Both the position numbers and the translations under genes were made by a program. DNA of 64,000 nt from Hymenochaete sp. R1 (Eukaryota; Basidiomycota; Agaricomycetes; Hymenochaetales; Hymenochaetaceae): assembly GCA_019400425.1 (NCBI GenBank), contig JAFREE010000056.1, positions 1-64,000 of the forward strand. The letters run 5' to 3'. The notes under the pieces were generated by a model. The model saw nothing but the letters and a program-made list of their open reading frames with translations. It made no database searches and was not told the DNA's origin. Positions 58,528 to 64,000 of the stretch are shown piece after piece (the first letter of the stretch is position 1; each line of letters opens with the position of its first letter).

Positions 58528-59629
58528 TCACATTGAAGTCACAGTTCCCGGGACCTGCGAAACAGTAGGCACCCCTCCAGGGTTCGGCTGGATCACAACA
58601 GAATGGCCAGGTGCCTGCTGGATCATATATGGGGTCTGCCCATTCCCTGCAAACATGGGCTGTCCACCGTAGACATAACCTCCGCCTCCGCCGAAGCCAT
58701 TAGACTGGCCAAACCCTGGGAGCGCAGCAACGTCCTCGTGCCATGCGCCATATCGGCCCATAGCCTGTAGTTGATTAACAAGCATAATTAAGAGCAGCAG
58801 CGCGATCAAGACTGATAGTGCAATTCGCTTAGATTTGGGGACAATAGATAGCAGCGGAAACCCCTTACGTATCGCAAAGTTGAACCATGAAAAGGCCATA
58901 ATAGTCTTCATCTCGTAACAATATACTTGAGCGGACACTGAAAATACGAAGTGGTTAGAGAAGGGGAAAGCTTTCAATAGTCATAGTACATACTGGAACC
59001 ACTCTTTGTCGGTTGCGTTCCGGACGTGGAAAAACATTCGACATGACCTATGACATCTCTGGAAGATACATTAGGAACGGAAGAAGGTGGAGGCTCACTA
59101 AGAAAGACTTACGAAGACCATGCCGCCAGCGCTAGAAGATGACAAACGTTAAGCAAAGCCTGAGGGGGGTCAAATTTGACTCACATAACCATAGGACACT
59201 CAAGACGAATAATATGAACGCATCATATAAAGGTGTTGAACGTTGAGCTCTACAGAGTTGTCAAGACTTATCAGCTATTAAAACCTCAGAAAAGGCATGT
59301 AGCACTCACATGAAAATAAGGACAACAAGTGTGACAGAGGGCACAACGATAGCGAAGACCGTGTACGGGCCTATTCGGATTTGTTTGGTATGAGTTCTCC
59401 GTGTATCTCGCATGACAATGGGATCAAGCATACGGTGGATATGGGGGAGGAATAAGCTCGCAAAATTAGCTGCAAGTCCCAGCACCACGCAGGCAGCCAC
59501 GAACACCGCGCCTAATCAGAGTGGGAGACGCATTTGGTCAGATAATTCTCAGTCTTTCCTTCGTGACTGTCTAGTAGACCCGAAACGCGTACCGAACGAG
59601 AAGAAACGGTGGATGCGCAATGAAGGCAT
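58528..59629 (-). CDS. MARVEL-like four-span membrane protein, Gly/Gln-rich tail
   Basis: Small tetraspanning protein. Start MPSLRIHRFFSFGA. Span 1 VFVAACVVLGLAANFASLFL; span 2 YTVFAIVVPSVTLVVLIF; span 3 DAFILFVLSVLWLSLAAWSS; then an extracellular loop with IGHVECFSTSGTQPT; span 4 IALSVLIALLLLIMLVNQLQ. The cytosolic tail has GFGGGGGYVYGGQPMFAGN and PGHSVVIQPNPGGVPTVSQV. Loop Cys and YCYEMKTIMAFSWFNF after it are typical of fungal MARVEL-type proteins thought to sit in plasma-membrane or vesicle domains. Eight short exons with phases that keep the spans intact. Function in this group is not established. Confidence 0.8.
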
Positions 59630-60143
59630 GGTTAGGAGAGGGGATCGTTAAACAGTCAGTATTCGTGAATCGTTAGAGGTCGATTATAAGCCAGAAATAT
59701 GCGGGTCAAGGGTGTGGCTAAAAGGGAAGGGGAAAAGGAAAGAGAGGTGGAGGGCGTGGCGCAAAGGTTGAAGAAGAAAATCCTGGTCTTATTTTTATTT
59801 GAACATCAATGCACGTGACTCCGAAAAACACGGTCTCCGGCTTTCTGGCTGCAACTTTAATGGTCCGAATATTATTTATTAGTTTTACAGTAAAGTTTTG
59901 TTGTATTCAGTTCGTTTGTTACATGTTCATCTATTGTTTCATACTTCAGAAATATCCGTTATAATCGTACGACACTGTACCCAAATAATAAAAGTTACGT
60001 ATCACAAAAGAATACAAACATCGAAAGCCCAACTTGGAGCTTAGATGGGCCAAGCCCAGCTATGCGGAGGAAAAGCAAAGAGTGAAGATGTCGCGAGAGA
60101 ATCAAAGCGAAATAATAGTTCATGCATCCTATCGTCAAATATA
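59630..60143. other. Intergenic, promoter of the MARVEL-like gene
   Basis: AT-rich DNA near 59860-60000. No coding feature recognised. Confidence 0.55.
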
Positions 60144-61783
60144 TTACCTCCGTGAAGTATGTGGAGTAGTCTGGGTCCTCCGGGGACCTGGCTGTTCTGT
60201 CGGCCGGCGTGTACTAGGTCTGCGGGCACTCTGAGTCCTATCCGGCCCGTGTCTCGTCGTCGTCGGCTCTGTCGGCCTGCGAGCTTCTTGAGGACGTTCG
60301 CGTTCGCGATTACTGCGCGTCGACCTCTCGCGATCCAATTGACGATCCCGTTCGCGCGTCGAGCGCTCACGTTCTAGCAGACGATCCCGGTCACGATTGC
60401 TACGGGTCGAACGCTCACGATCAAGCAGGCGGTCACGATTACTGCGCGAGGACCGTTCCCTTTCTAATTGGCGTTCGCGAGCTTGTGCGCGAATACGCTC
60501 ACGGGTACGTTCTCGTTCTTGCTCCCTCTCCCGGTCAAGCTGGCGCTGCCTTTCTCTTTCCCTCTCCCTCTCTCGTTCTGCCGCTCTTTCGCGCTCGCGG
60601 TCGAATGTCCGATCCCTGGTGTGAGCCAGACGAGGTCTCTCAACCCAGACCCAGAAAGCGGAACGACGTTTCTCTGTGGTCTGAGCGCCAGTAGCAGCGC
60701 CGGCGGCTTTCTCGTTCGGCCTGCGCGTGCTCGGTTGCCGTCTGGTACCAGCGTCCTTGGCCGTGACTGGTTTCGGCAACTCTTTGTTACGCATTGAAGA
60801 TTGGTGCGCATACACGCCTGCGTTTTTACCTTGGAACCATGGATAAATGGGTACGGGATAGAGCCAGACTTTGCGGTATCCTCTCCGATGTTGGCGAATA
60901 GCAAGGAAAAACAGGAATATTAAAAATCCGACAACTATAAAGGTATAGATGAATTGCTGCATCTCGATTGACAAGTTCCGCGAACACGCACCAAGAATAA
61001 GATTAAGAATAGAAAAGGCTTCCAGGACTCTATATTGAGCGTGATACATATCCGTCGTAACTAAAAAGGGAATTCATCAGTACACGCCGGAAGGCGAAAT
61101 TCTCCGATCATAAAGGCAAATATTCTCACATTCAGGATCCTCTACAGGGTCTTCCAGAGAAGAGTCGGAAGAAAAACATTCGACATCTGCTTCCGCTGAA
61201 GCAGACGCGGCGAGAAAGCTGCCCAACGCAAGCCATAGGACGGCAAGGAAGCCTAGACACGAGAGTTCTATCCTCGTCGAAATAGGGCTTCGTCCTTTGA
61301 GAGCGGTACAACCGATTCTGTGAAAGAAACGTGGCCACCATAAAATCACCGGATATTGATAATGTTAGCGAAGGAATTTATAGTGCATGTAGGGACGTGG
61401 CAGCTCACAGTGCAAGTGTGACCAGGAGACTGCCAGATGATACAAAGATCGCGAATGGGACGAAATGAGCTGTAAGATTACTAAGGAAGTGGAACGAGCT
61501 CGAAGAAGGATATATACGTACTCAGCTCGGACGAGACGAGTATGCTCTGGAAGTGCCCTGCGATTGCCAAACATATCACAGTGGATACAAGGATACCCAC
61601 TTACGAAACGATTAGCTTCAAGCAATACGCAAAAATTTATAGCGACGTACGGAACACGATCATCCGTATCGTATTGAAGAACGAAGGCAAGAAGGATTTC
61701 TTCGGTGCATTGCTACTCGAGGTGCTTATTCTCCGTACGCGTTCCGTCCCGCGATGGACAAAGGTCGTAAGGTTCGGAGTCAT
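60144..61783 (-). CDS. MARVEL-like four-span protein with long Arg/Glu-rich tail
   Basis: Starts MTPNLTTFVHRGTERVRRIS at 61783. After splicing the spans read LGILVSTVICLAIAGHFQSI, HFVPFAIFVSSGSLLVTLAL, LSCLGFLAVLWLALGSFLAA and FIYTFIVVGFLIFLFFLAI. The loop has ADVECFSSDSSLEDP, aligning with the ECFS loop of the neighbouring gene, so the two are related. The cytosolic tail is about 240 residues and unusual: after a Lys/Arg region it runs as RERERERERQRQLDREREQE and repeats of the type SNRDRLLDRERSTR, then a Pro/Thr/Arg-rich end. Such alternating Arg/Glu stretches form single alpha-helices or bind RNA in other proteins. Function unknown. Confidence 0.75.
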
Positions 61784-62580
61784 GACCAACGAAACTTCGT
61801 CGGACTAGGTCGTACAATGTTATGGCGAGAGAGATGAAGCTGAAGGGGAGGAGGGGAAGAGAAGTAATACGGCTTCACGCCGGTTTAAGGCGGAGGGTAA
61901 TTTGGAGCTGGAGCACCCGAGAGATCCTGTTGCCAAGTGGGAACGCGAGTTGGTGCACAAACACTGGGCTGTTGTTTGTCCACTACGTGTCGGTCGTGCG
62001 CTCGGGGAAATCGAAGAGAAGAACGATGGGAAAAACTAACAGAAGATATGAAAGAAAAATCGGGCAAAGGGCAGTCTGGGGAAAAGTCAAGAGGGAGGGG
62101 GACCACGAAAAGAAGAAGGGAAGAAGGGCCGGCTGATGCATGGTGAGGATGGGCTTATAAGCTCGGCGAGAATGTGCGAGTGTCGAGAAAATTGACTGGC
62201 AAGAAAAGATCCGGGGGACAGGTGTGGAAAGTCGAATGGTCGAGCCATGTTTCCGGCAGATGTTCTCCGTGGGCGAAAGGCCAGGACGGACGAGACAGAC
62301 GAGAGCAAGGCCAGAGGTACCGGCTCTGCCTCGAGGCTACACTTCGAATTTCCTTTGGCACAGCAATGCTCACCTCGTGTACGCCCTCAATTCATTCAAT
62401 CTCTGATTTTCAATCGTAGAAAGAAAAAACTTTCACATTACAACTCCCACTCGGAGTGCAAAAATACACAATTTGGTACAAGGAAGATCCCACCTCCGGT
62501 ATTCTTCGTCCTTTCACTATCGATACAAAAAAAAAGAAGTATAAGCCCCGCCTGTGATTCACACTGTCTTCTCAAATTCT
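61784..62580. other. Intergenic, no gene seen
   Basis: About 800 bp with purine-rich runs near 61840-62130. It holds the promoter of the Arg/Glu-tail gene and the 3' region of the acetoacetyl-CoA synthetase. No exon recognised. Confidence 0.55.
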
Positions 62581-64000
62581 TCAAGTCTCCACTTCACCAC
62601 GTAGCAGCTCTCCTAACTTTGCAATCTCGGCGAGACACTCCGGATTCCTCAGAGTCGCCGGGTTCACTGAACTGATCGGATTGCCGTTGATTACCTGACA
62701 ACCGCATGTGGAAGCAAATTGCGTGCGAGGGCGAGGGCAGACGAAGAGAAATGAGTCAGCATTTCCCATCCATCAAAACGTGGCCATTGCCTTTTCCAGA
62801 CGTTGTACACGCTGTTTGCACGCATACAGAGAAACCGTACTCAAAGCTGGACCCATGATACACAACGTCGGTACTTTGCAGAAGTACGGCTTCTTCAAAT
62901 CTGCGCAGATTCCATGCACCAGAGGAACTCCGGCATGATGACGGAGGGCGGAGATAAAAGAAAGATACACACCTTTTTCACGGGTACTTCGACTCGTTTA
63001 CCGTTCAACGTGTACGGAACGTCCTGTACTTGCAGAATCTACCGGAATATGATCAGTTTGGCACGAAGGGTTGTTGAGTATCCACTTGTAGAGCATCAAA
63101 CGAAGCGAAAGGCTAAAGACTATTCCTCACCCTTTCAGGAACATGTCTTGCTGTCCTCCTCGTTCGAATCTCCGATTTGATGGCTTTCTCCAATATCGGC
63201 CCCAAAACATGTCCATCAAGCAGTTTCACTAACAAAATGACGCGTTCATCAGCACCTCCGCGCAATGACTGTCCGATGGCGACATAGTCGGTAACAACGT
63301 GTTCTGCCGGAACGCCGGGCACTTGCGCAAAGCACATGTCGAGCACATCGTAAATCTCTGCACTGCCGAATCTGATACCTCCCGGATTCCTTTTGTTATG
63401 ACACGCAAGCAGGTCATTAGACCATATGCCGAAAATATCTCGAAAAGAGACGAGAAGACGTACAACACACCATCACTCCTCCCCAGCATTACCAGGCCGC
63501 CGCCATTGTGGGATCGAGAGGGCGTAAGGAGAACGTGGTCGCCATGATCTATATGACAAAGACGACAATCAGGTTTTCGCACCAACAAACCGGGAGTGAA
63601 AAGAAACGGCCATCCCGATTTAATTATTTTCTCACACTTCGACTGACAAAATATCACTTACACCAAATACCTTCAAACTCTCCAAAGTAACTCTTCCTGT
63701 ACCTCTCTTTCGCATCTTCAACGTCTTTATCTGCCGCTCCAAATCCCGGCAAAGGCCAGAACCCAACAGGCTGACAAGGAAACGCCTGTGTACAAACTAG
63801 CTCACCAGACTTGCCCGACCCACAGGGCTTCCCGTCCGAAGAGAAGACGTCGATAGCCATACCGAGCATCCGGCACTGGATTTCGCCCCTGTAGACGGGC
63901 AAAGCGGTATTCATGCCTGCGAATAGCGAGCAAATATCCGTGCCACCTGCAATTGAAATTTAATACCGAAACGAAGTCAAAGAAGAGATGAGTGTACCTG
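62581..64000 (-). CDS. Acetoacetyl-CoA synthetase, C-terminal part (runs off window)
   Basis: Adenylate-forming enzyme that activates acetoacetate with CoA. Only the 3' part lies here; the start is beyond 64000. The last exons read GGTDICSLFAGMNTALPVYR, RMLGMAIDVFSSDGKPCGSG, then HGDHVLLTPSRSHNGGGLVM and LGRSDGVLNPGGIRFGSAEI (the adenylation-domain A7-A8 region with the hinge Asp). IRTRRTARHVPEKI and DVPYTLNGKRVEVPVKKV (catalytic Lys in NGKRVE) follow. It ends LGELLRGEVET. SGGTDICSLFAG and the WPLPG motif point to acetoacetyl- rather than acetyl-CoA synthetase. Pathway: ketone body or leucine-derived acetoacetate to acetoacetyl-CoA for lipid or sterol synthesis. Confidence 0.9.

Overview
The window reads as nuclear DNA of a filamentous basidiomycete, probably a mushroom-forming Agaricomycete. 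Genes are dense, lie on both strands, and are cut by many short introns (mostly about 50-70 nt, GT...AG, often with CTGAC/CTAAC-like branch sites). The closest relatives I recognise by protein content are basidiomycete housekeeping proteins. No bacterial operons, phage, CRISPR, tRNA or rRNA gene was recognised, and no complete transposon. The assignment to Basidiomycota is inference from gene content and intron style.

Layout. 1-3.1 kb is the least orderly part: an 11-bp minisatellite, an AT-rich stretch, a dual-specificity phosphatase whose first exon I cannot find, and a stretch with unassigned coding-like fragments. 3.17-4.35 kb holds an intronless secreted serine-rich protein with three Lys-Arg-bounded repeats, a candidate Kex2-processed peptide precursor and the most novel-looking gene here. 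From 5 kb onward the region is mostly conserved cell biology: a large HSL-type alpha/beta hydrolase, alpha-tubulin, a HAD phosphatase, exocyst Sec15, ARF1 GTPase, CPSF100/Cft2, glutaminyl-tRNA synthetase, a GH79-like secreted glycosidase, an AAA ATPase, a SET/MYND-like methyltransferase whose inferred start codon overlaps the stop of TOM20, a GST-fold protein, a large low-complexity protein of unknown function, CLPTM1, a division-1 chitin synthase, a RING protein, Spo12, Rheb, a GH2 beta-mannosidase, a THOC5-like protein and a Ubc8/UBE2H E2 enzyme. 56.8-61.8 kb contains three small membrane-protein genes on the minus strand; two are clearly MARVEL-like four-span proteins with different cytosolic tails. 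The window ends inside an acetoacetyl-CoA synthetase gene.

How they relate. These are independent eukaryotic transcription units, not a pathway cluster. Some themes recur. Secretion, vesicle traffic and the cell wall are served by Sec15, ARF1, chitin synthase, the MARVEL-like proteins and CLPTM1. RNA processing and translation are served by Cft2, THOC5 and GlnRS. Growth and the cell cycle are served by Rheb, Spo12 and tubulin. Polysaccharide breakdown is served by beta-mannosidase and the GH79-like enzyme. Several neighbours are divergent pairs with short shared promoters (HAD/SEC15, ARF1/CFT2, GlnRS/GH79, TOM20/GST, CLPTM1/chitin synthase, beta-mannosidase/THOC5). Others converge with short shared 3' regions. 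All exon joins were made by eye from splice signals and protein similarity; gene ends are firmer than internal joins and first exons.
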